A stretch of DNA of 64,000 nucleotides. Origin: Sphingomonas oryzagri (GTDB taxonomy: Bacteria > Pseudomonadota > Alphaproteobacteria > Sphingomonadales > Sphingomonadaceae). The stretch lies in contig NZ_JARYGZ010000001.1 of NCBI RefSeq assembly GCF_029906645.1, forward strand, positions 1,979,208 to 2,043,207, read 5' to 3'. Positions 1-8,444 of the stretch are shown piece after piece. Made by a program: the position numbers and the translations under genes. Numbering within the stretch: position 1 is the stretch's first letter; the number at the start of each line of letters is the position of its first letter. Under the pieces are notes generated by a model that saw nothing but the letters and a program-made list of their open reading frames with translations, was not told the origin of the DNA and did not search any database.

Positions 1-633
1 GGTCTCGTGGATCACGATCACGCCCGCTGCGCCCTGTCGCGCGCCCTCCTCATACTTGTAGGTCCAGCGGCCATAATAGGTCATCGCCTTGCCGCCGAAA
101 TCGCCCTGTCCGGTTTCGTAATCCGGATCATTGACCAGCACGACCATGATCTTGCCGTGGAGATCGACGCCCTTGAAATCGTCCCACTTACGCTCGGGCG
201 CCTTCACCCCGTAGCCGACGAAGACGAGCGGCGCCTTGTCGAGCGCGACCGATTTCTCGCCGTCCATCGGCGCGCGGATCGCGATCTCATTGCCTTGCGT
301 CAACGGTGTCCTGATGCCGGCTATATCCATCGAAACGTCCGGCTGGCCGGCGATTTCGGATCGGAGCAACGGCACGTCCTGCGTCCAGCCGCGCCTGCCG
401 TTCTTCAGCGGGCCGCCCGGCTCCAGCCCGGCCGCCTGGAATTGCTGCTCCAGATAGTCCACCGTCTTGGTTTCGCCCGCCGTGGCCGGTCCCCGTCCCT
501 CGAACGCGTCCGATGACAGGATGCGGATATGGCCGGACAGACGCTGCGGCGAGAAAACCGGCTCGGTCGGCGTGACGGCGATCGCCGACGCAGGAATGGT
601 GGTGGCAAGCAGACAGGCGAGCAACGAACGCAT
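1..633 (-). CDS. M28-family metallopeptidase, N-terminal part (cut by window edge)
   Basis: A secreted peptidase of the M28 (aminopeptidase/Zn exopeptidase) family is likely. The reading frame runs from an ATG at 633 leftward off the window, giving 211 residues. It begins with a signal peptide (MRSLLACLLATTIPASAIA), followed by the family's usual N-terminal stretch ending in 'SDAFEGRGPATAGETKTVDYL' -type sequence (S-D-x-F-E-G-R-G) and then a PA-like inserted domain (residues about 95-210, with 'KAPLVFVGYGVKAPE' and 'GAAGVIVIHE'). The zinc-binding catalytic residues lie beyond the edge, so activity cannot be judged. It is transcribed away from the tRNA gene. Family assignment rests on the N-terminal pattern only. 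Confidence 0.8.
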   Translation of the reverse strand, partial: MRSLLACLLATTIPASAIAVTPTEPVFSPQRLSGHIRILSSDAFEGRGPATAGETKTVDYLEQQFQAAGLEPGGPLKNGRRGWTQDVPLLRSEIAGQPDVSMDIAGIRTPLTQGNEIAIRAPMDGEKSVALDKAPLVFVGYGVKAPERKWDDFKGVDLHGKIMVVLVNDPDYETGQGDFGGKAMTYYGRWTYKYEEGARQGAAGVIVIHET

Positions 634-779
634 CGACAAACCCCTTATTCTGGAGCTGCGAACCTATCCGCCGTGCCGCAAAAGGAAAGCCCGCGCCGGA
701 TAAGCCATGGCGATTGCCGGGGCGCACCGTCCCCGCACGGGTGATGCGTCCGCCGATGCTACTTCTCGTGGGAAATGCC

Positions 780-853
780 TGGATGCCCCGCGAGGATTCG
801 AACCTCGATTAACGGAGTCAGAGTCCGGAGTCTTACCTTTAGACGACGGGGCA
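780..853 (-). tRNA. tRNA-Gln (anticodon CUG)
   Basis: A cloverleaf can be folded on the minus strand. The acceptor stem TGCCCCG pairs with CGGGGCA, the D-arm is GTC/GAC around AAAGGTAA, the anticodon loop is CTCTGAC with CTG at positions 34-36, and the T-arm contains GGTTCGAATCC. The discriminator base is T and the 3' CCA is encoded in the DNA (positions 782-780). The D-loop and variable region align well with enterobacterial tRNA-Gln. Confidence 0.95.
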
Positions 854-978
854 CCAACGGCAGGCGGGCCATCTAGATTCGTGCGGGCGTGCTGTCAACG
901 GCGGATGGCCTTGCGGCGAACGGTTCTCACCTATACCTTCTCTCTCAAGCAGCGGCGGGATCATCCGCCGGGACATGT

Positions 979-2055
979 ATGAGGATGAAGCGGCCGATGG
1001 CGCACGATGCCGCCAGCGTCAGGCCGCGCGCCGGGCAAAGGCCCGGCTCGCAGGGCCGTAAGCCCCCGCCACCGAGGCGGGACAGTGATCGACGCACCTA
1101 TGCGGCGCTCGATCTGGGGACCAACAATTGCCGTCTGCTGATCGCGCGGCCCTCCCCCGAGGGTTTCACGATCATCGACGCCTTTTCGCGAATCGTGCGG
1201 CTGGGCGAGGGCCTCGCCACGTCCGGGCGGCTGTCCGACGCGGCGATCGAGCGCGCCATCGCGGCACTGTCGATCTGCGCGGACAAGCTGAAGCGCCGGC
1301 ACGTGACGCTGGTCCGCTCGGTCGCGACCGAGGCCTGCCGCCGCGCCGATAACGGCCGCGACTTCGTCGAGCGCGTCTGGGCCGAGACCGGCATCCGGCT
1401 CGACGTGATCGGTCCGGGCGAGGAAGCGCGGCTCGCAGTGCTCGGCTGCCAGGCATTGTTGCCGGCGGGCGAAGGTCCCGCTTTGATCTTCGATATCGGC
1501 GGCGGATCGACCGAGCTGGTGCTGTGCGAAACCATCGAGGACGGCACCTGCCGTATCCTCGACTGGTTTTCCGCGCCGTGGGGCGTCGTGTCGCTCACCG
1601 AGGCGGAGGGCGGCAAGCGCAGCGACGACGCGGCGCAGGCGCTCGCCGCCTATCACCGGATGAAGTCTCGCGTCGCGGGTGCCTTCGCCGATTTCGCGGC
1701 GACGCTGCCCAAGCCGGAGATTGCGCCGCGCCTGCTTGGCACGTCGGGCACGGTGACGACGCTCGCCAGCCTGCATCTCGGCCTGCCCGCTTACGACCGG
1801 CGCGCGGTGGATGGGCTTGTCGTTCCGGCCGAGGCGATGCGCGACATCAGCACGCGGCTTTCCGGCATGACGGTGGCGGAGCGTTCAACCGTCCCCTGCA
1901 TCGGCAACGAGCGGGCCGATCTGGTGGTGGCGGGCTGCGCGATCCTGGAGGCGATCCTCGACATCTGGCCGGCGGATCGCCTCGGCGTCGCCGATCGCGG
2001 CATCCGCGAGGGCATCTTGCGTTCGCTGATCGCGCGCGACGCGCATATCCGCTAG
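979..2055 (+). CDS. Ppx/GppA family exopolyphosphatase / pppGpp phosphohydrolase
   Basis: This is a cytoplasmic phosphatase of the ASKHA fold acting on polyphosphate and/or pppGpp. The phosphate-binding motifs are visible: 'ALDLGTNNCRLLIA' near the N-terminus, 'IFDIGGGSTELVL' in the middle, and 'LGTSGTVTTLA' further on. At about 358 residues it matches the short alphaproteobacterial form that lacks the C-terminal HD domain. The open frame extends upstream to 889, but ATG 979 is preferred because the extension has no conserved sequence; the first 35 or so residues are basic and low-complexity. It is followed after 10 bases by rlmE, an arrangement common in sphingomonads. Which substrate dominates cannot be told from sequence. 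Confidence 0.9.
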   Translation: MRMKRPMAHDAASVRPRAGQRPGSQGRKPPPPRRDSDRRTYAALDLGTNNCRLLIARPSPEGFTIIDAFSRIVRLGEGLATSGRLSDAAIERAIAALSICADKLKRRHVTLVRSVATEACRRADNGRDFVERVWAETGIRLDVIGPGEEARLAVLGCQALLPAGEGPALIFDIGGGSTELVLCETIEDGTCRILDWFSAPWGVVSLTEAEGGKRSDDAAQALAAYHRMKSRVAGAFADFAATLPKPEIAPRLLGTSGTVTTLASLHLGLPAYDRRAVDGLVVPAEAMRDISTRLSGMTVAERSTVPCIGNERADLVVAGCAILEAILDIWPADRLGVADRGIREGILRSLIARDAHIR

Positions 2056-2065
2056 GGGGCCGGGC

Positions 2066-2746
2066 ATGACGACGAAACGTACCGGCTCTGGCCTCCGCCA
2101 GCGGGTCAAGACCGCGCGGAACCGCACCGCCGCATCCACCCGCTGGCTCGAGCGCCAGCTGAACGATCCTTATGTGCAGCGGGCGCGGGCCGAGGGCTAT
2201 CGCAGCCGCGCCGCCTACAAGCTGATCGAGCTGGACGAGCGCTTCGGTTTCCTGAAAGGCGCCCAGAGGGTAGTCGATCTCGGCATCGCGCCGGGCGGCT
2301 GGACGCAGGTGGTGCGCAAGATGTGCCCCAAGGCGAAGGTGGCGGGGATCGACCTGCTGCCGGTCGATCCGATCGAGGAGGTCACCATCTTCCAGATGGA
2401 TTTCCTCGACGACGACGCCCCGCGCCTGCTGGACGAGGCGCTGGGTGGGCTTGCGGACCTGGTGCTGAGCGACATGGCGGCGAACACCGTCGGCCACCAG
2501 CAGACCGACCACCTGCGCACCATGGCGCTGGTCGAAGCCGGCGCGCTGTTCGCGACCGAGGTGCTGCGCAAGGGTGGCACCTTCGTCGCCAAGGTGCTCG
2601 CGGGCGGCGCGGACAATGCGCTGGTGGCGGAACTGAAGCGTAATTTCACGACGGTGAAGCATGCCAAGCCGCCGGCGAGCCGCAAGGAATCGAGCGAGTG
2701 GTACGTGGTGGCGCAGGGCTTCAAGGGGCGGGCTGAGCCCGAATGA
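2066..2746 (+). CDS. rlmE: 23S rRNA (uridine-2552-2'-O)-methyltransferase RlmE
   Basis: RlmE (FtsJ/RrmJ) methylates the 2'-O of U2552 in the A-loop of 23S rRNA using S-adenosylmethionine. The Rossmann SAM site is 'VVDLGIAPGGWTQVV' (about residues 69-83). The K-D-K-E catalytic tetrad can be placed at K52, D136, K176 and E211. The length of 226 residues is slightly over the E. coli enzyme because of a basic N-terminal tail (about 25 residues), which is usual in this group. It sits 10 bases behind the ppx/gppA homologue and is probably co-transcribed with it. Confidence 0.96.
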   Translation: MTTKRTGSGLRQRVKTARNRTAASTRWLERQLNDPYVQRARAEGYRSRAAYKLIELDERFGFLKGAQRVVDLGIAPGGWTQVVRKMCPKAKVAGIDLLPVDPIEEVTIFQMDFLDDDAPRLLDEALGGLADLVLSDMAANTVGHQQTDHLRTMALVEAGALFATEVLRKGGTFVAKVLAGGADNALVAELKRNFTTVKHAKPPASRKESSEWYVVAQGFKGRAEPE

Positions 2747-2831
2747 CCCGTTCGTCCTGAGCGAAGTCGAAGGACGGGCAGCGAGCGCAGCATCTGAGGC
2801 CCGCACTTCGACTTCGCTCAGTGCGAACGGG
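2747..2831. repeat. Palindromic intergenic repeat, copy 1 (REP-like)
   Basis: Two 26-base arms, 2747-2772 and 2806-2831, are inverted copies of each other with two or three mismatches around a 33-base spacer. The core is TGAGCGAAGTCGAAG / CTTCGACTTCGCTCA. A related element occurs at 19404-19492. It lies between rlmE and hslV and could act as a stem-loop terminator or mRNA stabiliser, but its family is recognised mainly by recurrence. Confidence 0.8.
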
Positions 2832-2895
2832 GTGGGTGTTGCAGGCGGAGAAGCTCAACCACATATCCGCCACCGTAACCAAGAGCGGGAATTTC

Positions 2896-3450
2896 ATGAG
2901 CGAAGACAAGATCGGCTGGCACGGCACCACCATTCTTTCGGTGCGGCGTGGCGGCAAGGTGGTGATCGCCGGCGACGGCCAGGTCTCCATGGGCAACACC
3001 GTGATGAAGCCCAATGCGCGCAAGGTGCGCACTCTACACGATGGCGGCGTGATCGCGGGCTTCGCGGGCGCCACCGCCGACGCCTTCACCCTGTTCGAGC
3101 GGCTGGAGGCCAAGCTGGAGCGCCATAACGGCCAGCTGATGCGGGCCGCCGTCGAACTGGCGAAGGACTGGCGGACAGACAAATATCTCCGCAACCTCGA
3201 AGCCCTGATGATCGTCGCCGATCGGGAGGTGACGTTGATCCTCACCGGCAACGGCGACGTGCTGGAGCCGGAAAACGGGATCGCCGCGATCGGCTCGGGC
3301 GGCAATTATGCGCTCTCCGCCGCCCGCGCGCTGGTCGATTACGAGCCGGATGCCGAGACGATCTGCCGCAAGGCCATGGCCATCGCCGCCGAGGTCTGCG
3401 TGTTCACCAACGACCGGCTGACCGTGGAGACGCTGGACTCGGCCTCCTGA
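2896..3450 (+). CDS. hslV: ATP-dependent protease subunit HslV
   Basis: HslV (ClpQ) is the proteolytic dodecamer of the HslVU complex, a threonine protease related to the proteasome beta subunit. The chain starts [10 protein letters not shown], a short propeptide; cleavage after this Gly would expose the catalytic threonine of '[19 protein letters not shown]'. The family signature '[18 protein letters not shown]' follows. ATG 2896 has an upstream GAGCGGGA and gives 184 residues, the family length; an open frame to 2821 runs into the repeat and is not credible. hslU follows after 121 bases that hold a long inverted repeat. Confidence 0.96.
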   Translation: MSEDKIGWHGTTILSVRRGGKVVIAGDGQVSMGNTVMKPNARKVRTLHDGGVIAGFAGATADAFTLFERLEAKLERHNGQLMRAAVELAKDWRTDKYLRNLEALMIVADREVTLILTGNGDVLEPENGIAAIGSGGNYALSAARALVDYEPDAETICRKAMAIAAEVCVFTNDRLTVETLDSAS

Positions 3451-3458
3451 ACCTGAAG

Positions 3459-3559
3459 CCCCTCCCTGAAAGGGAGGGGTTTGGGGTGGGTTCGCTTCCG
3501 TATCGCTTAGCTCCCGCCCCATACGACCCCACCCCCGGCCCCTCCCTTTCAGGGAGGGG
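3459..3559. repeat. Long perfect inverted repeat between hslV and hslU
   Basis: The 21-base arms 3459-3479 and 3539-3559 are exact reverse complements, and each arm is itself an internal hairpin (CCCTCCCTGAAAGGGAGGG). Further inside, TTGGGGTGGG and CCCCACCCCC also pair. It belongs to a GC-rich palindromic class that recurs in this window at 32638-32764 and, shorter, at 6528-6551. It may attenuate or stabilise the hslVU transcript. Confidence 0.85.
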
Positions 3560-3571
3560 AGAAGGAACGAA

Positions 3572-4876
3572 ATGAACGACGCCCTCACCCCGAAAGCCAT
3601 CGTCAAGGCGCTCGACGAGCACATCATCGGCCAGGCCGACGCCAAGCGCGCCGTCGCGGTGGCGCTCCGCAACCGCTGGCGCCGCCAGCGCCTTGGCGCC
3701 GACCTGCGCGACGAGGTCAGCCCCAAGAACATCCTGATGATCGGCCCCACCGGCTGCGGCAAGACCGAGATCAGCCGCCGCTTGGCGAAGCTCGCCGACG
3801 CGCCCTTCGTGAAGGTGGAGGCCACCAAGTTCACCGAGGTCGGCTATGTCGGCCGCGACGTCGAGCAGATCGCGCGCGATCTCGTCGAGGAGGCGATCCG
3901 GCTGGAGCGCGAGCGCCGCCGCGTCGCGGTGAAGGACAAGGCCGAGGAGGCCGCGCTCGACCGCCTGCTCGTCGCGCTGGTCGGCAAGGATGCCTCGGAG
4001 GCGACACGCATCGCCTTCACCCAGCGCTTCCGCGACGGCACGCTCAACGACAAGGAGATCGAGCTGGAGCTGGAGGATCAGCCGCAGACCCCGTTCGAGA
4101 TCCCCGGCATGGGCGGGCAGGTCGGCATGATCAACCTCTCCGACATGATGGGCAAGGCGTTCGGCGGCAACAAGCCGGTCAAGCGCCGCAAGCTCGCCGT
4201 CCACGATGCGTGGAAGAAGCTGGTCGAGGAAGAGAGCGACAAGCGCCTCGACAGCGACGACCTCAACCGCGCCGCGCTCACCGACGCCGAGGCCAACGGC
4301 ATCGTCTTCCTCGACGAGATCGACAAGATCGCGGTCAGCGACGTGCGCGGCGGCTCGGTCAGCCGCGAAGGCGTGCAGCGCGACCTGCTGCCGCTGATCG
4401 AGGGCACGACCGTCGCCACGAAGTACGGCCCGATGAAGACCGACCACGTCCTCTTCATAGCATCCGGCGCCTTCCACGTCGCCAAGCCCAGCGACATGCT
4501 GCCCGAACTGCAGGGCCGCCTCCCCATCCGCGTCGAGCTGAAGGCGCTGACCGAGGAGGATTTCGTCTCGATCCTCACCGACACGCGCGCGTCGCTCACC
4601 CAGCAATATGTCGGGCTGATCGGCACCGAGGGCGTGACCATCTCCTTCACCGACGACGGTATCCGCGCCATCGCCAAGATCGCCGCGCAGGTGAACGAGA
4701 CGGTGGAGAATATCGGCGCCCGCCGCCTTCAGACGGTGATGGAAAAGCTGCTGGAGGAAGTGAGCTTCGACGCCGAGGATCGCAAGGGCGAGACGCTCAC
4801 GATCGACGCCGCCTATGTCGAAGGACAATTGGCAGGGGTGGCGAAGAACACCGATCTCAGCCGCTACATTCTGTAG
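3572..4876 (+). CDS. hslU: ATP-dependent protease ATPase subunit HslU
   Basis: HslU (ClpY) is the AAA+ unfoldase that feeds substrates into HslV. The N-terminus '[16 protein letters not shown]' is characteristic. Walker A is 'GPTGCGKTE' (about residues 54-62), Walker B is '[10 protein letters not shown]', and the C-terminal '[16 protein letters not shown]' sensor region ends with the 'LSRYIL' tail that docks into HslV. At 434 residues it is full length. The I-domain lies between the Walker motifs. A compact hairpin overlaps the stop codon and probably ends the transcript. Confidence 0.97.
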   Translation: MNDALTPKAIVKALDEHIIGQADAKRAVAVALRNRWRRQRLGADLRDEVSPKNILMIGPTGCGKTEISRRLAKLADAPFVKVEATKFTEVGYVGRDVEQIARDLVEEAIRLERERRRVAVKDKAEEAALDRLLVALVGKDASEATRIAFTQRFRDGTLNDKEIELELEDQPQTPFEIPGMGGQVGMINLSDMMGKAFGGNKPVKRRKLAVHDAWKKLVEEESDKRLDSDDLNRAALTDAEANGIVFLDEIDKIAVSDVRGGSVSREGVQRDLLPLIEGTTVATKYGPMKTDHVLFIASGAFHVAKPSDMLPELQGRLPIRVELKALTEEDFVSILTDTRASLTQQYVGLIGTEGVTISFTDDGIRAIAKIAAQVNETVENIGARRLQTVMEKLLEEVSFDAEDRKGETLTIDAAYVEGQLAGVAKNTDLSRYIL

Positions 4877-4893
4877 CTTGGGTCGCCCAAGCT
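4875..4893 (+). terminator. Hairpin at the end of hslU
   Basis: AGCTTGGG (4875-4882) pairs perfectly with CCCAAGCT (4886-4893) around a 3-base loop, starting within the TAG stop codon of hslU. Only a short T-run follows, so termination efficiency is uncertain. Confidence 0.55.
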
Positions 4894-4922
4894 AATCCTT
4901 TCGGGCAATCCGCTCGACATCG

Positions 4923-4950
4923 TGGCCGCGCTCCCGCAAGAGCGCGGCCA
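4923..4950 (+). promoter_or_regulatory. Perfect 11-bp stem-loop sequestering the start of the DMT transporter
   Basis: TGGCCGCGCTC (4923-4933) pairs with GAGCGCGGCCA (4940-4950) around the loop CCGCAA. The right arm covers the whole ribosome-binding region and the A of the ATG at 4950. In mRNA this would hide the start codon, so it could be a translational control element or a bidirectional terminator. Confidence 0.6.
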
Positions 4951-5837
4951 TGTTCGCACTTGCAGCACCGATCCTCTTCGTCCTGATCTGGTCGACCGGC
5001 TTCATCGTCGCGCGCGCGGTCATCCCGTTCGTGTCACCGGAGCTGTTCCTGGCGGCGCGACTGGCGCTGACCACTCTGCTGCTGGGCGGCGCCGCGCTGG
5101 CCGCGCGTGAGGCGGTTCCGCGCGGGAAGCGGCTGGGGCTGCATCTGCTGGCGGGCGCGATGCTCCATGGTTTCTATCTGTGCCTGAGCTGGTGGGCGGT
5201 GTCGCGCGGGATGCCCGCCGGGATCATGTCGCTGCTCGGCGCGCTGCAGCCGCTGATGGTGGCGGTGGCGAGCTTCCTGTTCCTGCATGAGCGGCTCGCC
5301 GCACGCGGCTGGCTGGGCCTCGCCGTCGCGATTGCAGGTGTCGGCTGCGTTCTGGCGCCGACGCTGATGAAGAGCGGCGTCGGATCGGTGGACGTGTGGG
5401 GCGCCGTCGCCGCCGTCACCGCGATCCTGGGGATGACCGCCGGTACGATGATCCAGCGCGGCGCACTCGCCAGCGATCCGATCCGAGTGTCCGGCGCGGT
5501 CCAAAATGCGGGCGGCGCGGTCGTGGCGATCCTCGCGACGCTGGCGATCGGGCAATATCGCTGGGAGCCGGTGCCGATCCTGTGGTTAGGCCTCGCCTGG
5601 TCGGTGCTGGCGCTGTCCGCCGCCGGCCTGTCGCTGCTCGTCTGGATGGTCCGCCACCAGGGCGCGACGCGCGTCTCGGCGCTGCTGCTGCTGGTGCCGA
5701 TGCTGGCGGCAGTCGAAGCGTGGCTGCTGTTCGGCGAGAAGCTAGGCCCCGTGCAGATCACAGGCTTCGCGCTGGCGCTGGGCGGCGTGCTGCTCGCCCG
5801 CGCCGCGCCCAAGCCGCCGATCGCCGAACCGGCCTAG
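4950..5837 (+). CDS. EamA/DMT-family inner-membrane transporter
   Basis: This is a drug/metabolite superfamily exporter with two EamA repeats and about ten transmembrane segments in 295 residues. The repeat signature is visible in 'PILFVLIWSTGFIVARAVIP' at the start and in 'MSLLGALQPLMVAVASFLFL' (near residue 95), with the second half closing as 'LLLLVPMLAAVEAWLLFGE' followed by 'GFALALGGVLLAR'. Such proteins export amino acids, metabolites or drugs; the substrate cannot be inferred. The only plausible start is the ATG buried in the hairpin described separately, and no Shine-Dalgarno sequence is visible in front of it. Confidence 0.88.
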   Translation: MFALAAPILFVLIWSTGFIVARAVIPFVSPELFLAARLALTTLLLGGAALAAREAVPRGKRLGLHLLAGAMLHGFYLCLSWWAVSRGMPAGIMSLLGALQPLMVAVASFLFLHERLAARGWLGLAVAIAGVGCVLAPTLMKSGVGSVDVWGAVAAVTAILGMTAGTMIQRGALASDPIRVSGAVQNAGGAVVAILATLAIGQYRWEPVPILWLGLAWSVLALSAAGLSLLVWMVRHQGATRVSALLLLVPMLAAVEAWLLFGEKLGPVQITGFALALGGVLLARAAPKPPIAEPA

Positions 5838-5891
5838 GCGCCGAACCCGCCTAGACAAAGCCAACGCGCTCGCCCAAGGATCGCGGCCGTC

Positions 5892-6518
5892 ATGCACAAC
5901 ATCCTCGCCCACGTCGCGACGTGGATCATCTCCGTGATCTCCGCGATGGGCTATGGCGGCGTCGCGCTGCTGATGGCGATCGAGAGCGCCTGCATCCCGC
6001 TCCCCTCCGAAGTGATCATGCCGTTCGCCGGCTATCTGGTTTCTACCGGCGAGTTGAACCTGTTCTGGGTCGCTACGGCGGGCGCGATCGGCTGCAACCT
6101 AGGCTCGATTCCAGCTTACTGGGCAGGGCAATATGGCGGCCGCGCCTTCATCCTGCGCTGGGGCAAATGGGTGTTGATCGGCGAGGACGAGCTGAACAAG
6201 GCGGAGCGCTTCTTCGAGCGGTTCGGCAGCTTTTCGATCCTGATCGGGCGAATGCTGCCGGTGATCCGCAGCTTCATCGCCTTCCCCGCCGGTATGGCAC
6301 GGATGAACTTGTGGCGATTCCACATCTACACGTTCATCGGCAGCTGGCCGTTCTGCTACGCGCTGGCGCTGATCGGCAAGCACCTCGGTGCCGCGTGGAA
6401 CAACGATCCGCGGCTGCACGCCATCATGTCGAAGCTCGACATCGTGGTGGTCGTGGCGATCGTCGCGGCGGGCGCCTTCTATGTCTGGCACCGTGTCCGG
6501 GGAATGCGGAAACACTGA
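5892..6518 (+). CDS. DedA family membrane protein
   Basis: A DedA/VTT-domain inner-membrane protein of 208 residues. The family is involved in recycling undecaprenyl-phosphate or other phospholipids and in membrane homeostasis. The N-terminal re-entrant motif 'ESACIPLPSEVIMPFAGYL' and the central 'GRMLPVIRSF' plus 'PAGMARM' arginine motifs are both present, and the last 25 residues form a C-terminal membrane segment with a basic tail. It follows the DMT transporter by 54 bases containing a small hairpin (CTAGGCG/CGCCTAG, 5834-5854), so it may have its own promoter. Confidence 0.9.
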   Translation: MHNILAHVATWIISVISAMGYGGVALLMAIESACIPLPSEVIMPFAGYLVSTGELNLFWVATAGAIGCNLGSIPAYWAGQYGGRAFILRWGKWVLIGEDELNKAERFFERFGSFSILIGRMLPVIRSFIAFPAGMARMNLWRFHIYTFIGSWPFCYALALIGKHLGAAWNNDPRLHAIMSKLDIVVVVAIVAAGAFYVWHRVRGMRKH

Positions 6519-6527
6519 CCCGCTCGC

Positions 6528-6551
6528 CCTCCCCCGCCATGCGGGAGAGGG
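6528..6551. repeat. Short GC-rich palindrome between convergent genes
   Basis: CCCTCCCCCGC and GCGGGAGAGGG pair with two mismatches around CAT. It lies between the dedA and helicase stop codons and resembles the arms of the larger repeats at 3459 and 32638. It could terminate either transcript. Confidence 0.6.
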
Positions 6552-6560
6552 CCAGGAACA

Positions 6561-8141
6561 TCAGCCTTGCTGTGCGCGGGGCTGACCACCGCCGTTGCCG
6601 CCGCGACCGCGGCCGCCGCGACGACGGCCATTGCCGCCATTACCCCCGCCGGGGCGCTGCGAACGGTCGCCGGAACCGGCGCGCTCGCCACGATCCGGAC
6701 GGTTGCCGTCCGCCCGCTGCGGGCGTTCGCCGCGATCGGGGCGGTTGGCGTCGACCGGGCTCCAGTTGGAGCGCTGCGGGCCGGGATGGCCGCGTCCGCC
6801 CAGCGGGTTGGCGACCGGGCCGCGCGGCGAGGCGTCGCGCGAGGTTTCGCGGTTGGTGCCGCCGCGATGGATCTGGCCGTGCTGCGGACGGCCACGGCCA
6901 CCGCCGCGACCGTCGTTACGGCCGCGCGAACCCAGCGCATCACGCTCGCGATCATCCTTGGTGGCCATCTTGGGCAGCGGCAGCCGCTTCAGCTCCACGA
7001 CGAAATTCTCGGGCAGCGGCAGCTCGGTCGGGTGGACCTTGGTGAGCCTGGTCACGTCGCGCATGTTGTTGCGCTCGTCCGGCGATACGAAGGCCATCGC
7101 CATGCCCGAGGCGCCGGCGCGCGCGGTGCGGCCGATGCGGTGGACATATTGTTCCGGCACGTCCGGGATGTCGAAGTTGAACACATGGGTCACGCCGTCG
7201 ACGTCGATGCCGCGCGCGGCGATGTCGGTGGCGACGAGGATCGGCGCCGAGCCGTCACGGAAGGCGGAGAGCGCCTTCTCGCGCTGCGGCTGGCTCTTGT
7301 TGCCGTGGATCGCGGACGCATTGATGCCCGCCGCGCCGAGGTGACGGACGATGCGGTCGGCGCCATGCTTGGTGCGGCTGAACACCAGCGCGCGGCCGAT
7401 CTCCAGCTCGCGCAGCTTCAGCGTCAGCAGCGCCTGCTTCTCGTTCTGGTTGACGTAGGTGAGATACTGATCGACGCGCTCGGCGGTCGACGAGACCGGC
7501 GCCACCGCGACCTTCACCGGATCGGTGAGGAACTTGTCGGCGAGCTCGCCGATCGTCTTGGGCATGGTCGCCGAGAAGAACAGCGACTGGCGCTGCTTCG
7601 GGAGCAACGGCACGATGCGCTTAAGCGCGTGAATGAACCCGAGGTCGAGCATCTGATCGGCCTCGTCGAGCACGAAGATCTCGACGTTGCGGAGCGACAG
7701 CGCGCGCTGATCGATCAGGTCGAGCAGGCGGCCCGGCGTGGCGACGAGGATGTCGACGCCGATTTGCATCTGCCGGATCTGACGGCCGACGGGCACGCCG
7801 CCGAACACGGTCGCGACCGACAGCTTCAGGTTCTTGCCATAAGCACGCATCGAGTCCGCGATCTGCGAGGCGAGCTCGCGGGTCGGCGCCAGCACCAGCA
7901 TACGGCAGGTCTGCGGCAGCGCACGTTTCGGCGAAGCGGAGAGATGGTGGAGCGCCGGCAGCGAGAAAGCGGCGGTCTTGCCGGTGCCGGTCTGGGCGAT
8001 GCCGAGCAGGTCGCGGCCCTGGAGCAACGGCGGGATCGACTGTGCCTGGATCGGTGTCGGCGTCACATAGCCTTCGGAATCGAGCGCAGACTGGATGGGC
8101 GCGGCGAGGCCGAGGTCGGAAAATTGAGTCAAGATGGTCAA
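6561..8141 (-). CDS. DEAD-box RNA helicase, RhlE type
   Basis: This ATP-dependent RNA helicase probably acts in ribosome assembly, RNA decay or cold adaptation. All motifs are present: Q motif 'TPTPIQAQSIPPLL', motif I 'AQTGTGKT', Ia 'PTRELASQI', II 'DEAD', III 'SAT', and VI 'HRIGRTAR'. After residue about 380 comes an Arg/Gly-rich tail (repeated NRPDRGERPQR and GGRGRGG units) suited to RNA binding. The frame starts with TTG (8141), because no in-frame ATG fits and conservation begins at 'FSDLGLAAPI'. The overlapping ATG at 8146 is out of frame and stops after two codons. The 5' leader is long, as is common for helicases of this type. Confidence 0.92.
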   Translation of the reverse strand: MTILTQFSDLGLAAPIQSALDSEGYVTPTPIQAQSIPPLLQGRDLLGIAQTGTGKTAAFSLPALHHLSASPKRALPQTCRMLVLAPTRELASQIADSMRAYGKNLKLSVATVFGGVPVGRQIRQMQIGVDILVATPGRLLDLIDQRALSLRNVEIFVLDEADQMLDLGFIHALKRIVPLLPKQRQSLFFSATMPKTIGELADKFLTDPVKVAVAPVSSTAERVDQYLTYVNQNEKQALLTLKLRELEIGRALVFSRTKHGADRIVRHLGAAGINASAIHGNKSQPQREKALSAFRDGSAPILVATDIAARGIDVDGVTHVFNFDIPDVPEQYVHRIGRTARAGASGMAMAFVSPDERNNMRDVTRLTKVHPTELPLPENFVVELKRLPLPKMATKDDRERDALGSRGRNDGRGGGRGRPQHGQIHRGGTNRETSRDASPRGPVANPLGGRGHPGPQRSNWSPVDANRPDRGERPQRADGNRPDRGERAGSGDRSQRPGGGNGGNGRRRGGRGRGGNGGGQPRAQQG

Positions 8142-8444
8142 TCCATATGCATGGCCGCACGCAGCCCCGGACGGACCGGGGGCGCGGCAGCGGGTTCGAT
8201 GACGACCCGCGTGAAAAGGGGCAGCCCTCAGGCAAGCGTCGCGCTGGGACCGGCTGCTCGATCCACCCCTGTCTCGGGGCGGCGCGTTTCACGCGGCACC
8301 GGTCCATGGCTTGAAGCCATCGACGCGCGGGCCATATGGCGTGTTGCGTTGCAAAAAGCAACATGACCATGTTGTAAGTTGCTTTTTGAAATGGAACTGT
8401 CAATCCAGCAGCGCGTTTCGCCGGCAGATTGGGAGGACAATCCC
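8142..8444. other. Divergent intergenic region (303 bases)
   Basis: This space separates the helicase (minus) from the hydroxylase (plus). Its helicase-proximal part is GC-rich with no recognisable gene. The AT-rich part at about 8345-8390 holds a nested palindrome listed separately. No RNA gene was recognised. Confidence 0.6.
8352..8388. promoter_or_regulatory. Nested palindrome upstream of the Asp/Asn hydroxylase gene
   Basis: The outer arms CAAAAAGCAAC (8352-8362) and GTTGCTTTTTG (8378-8388) are perfect 11-base inverted copies. Inside them sits a second palindrome, AACATG-AC-CATGTT (8360-8373). The region is clearly richer in A+T than its surroundings. It could be a regulator operator or an RNA stem-loop; nothing identifies the binding protein. 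Confidence 0.55.

Noticed and set aside
8379-8444. Earlier start of the Asp/Asn hydroxylase at 8379 or 8391
   Set aside because: The start would fall inside or right after the palindrome without a ribosome site; GTG 8445 has GGGAGG.
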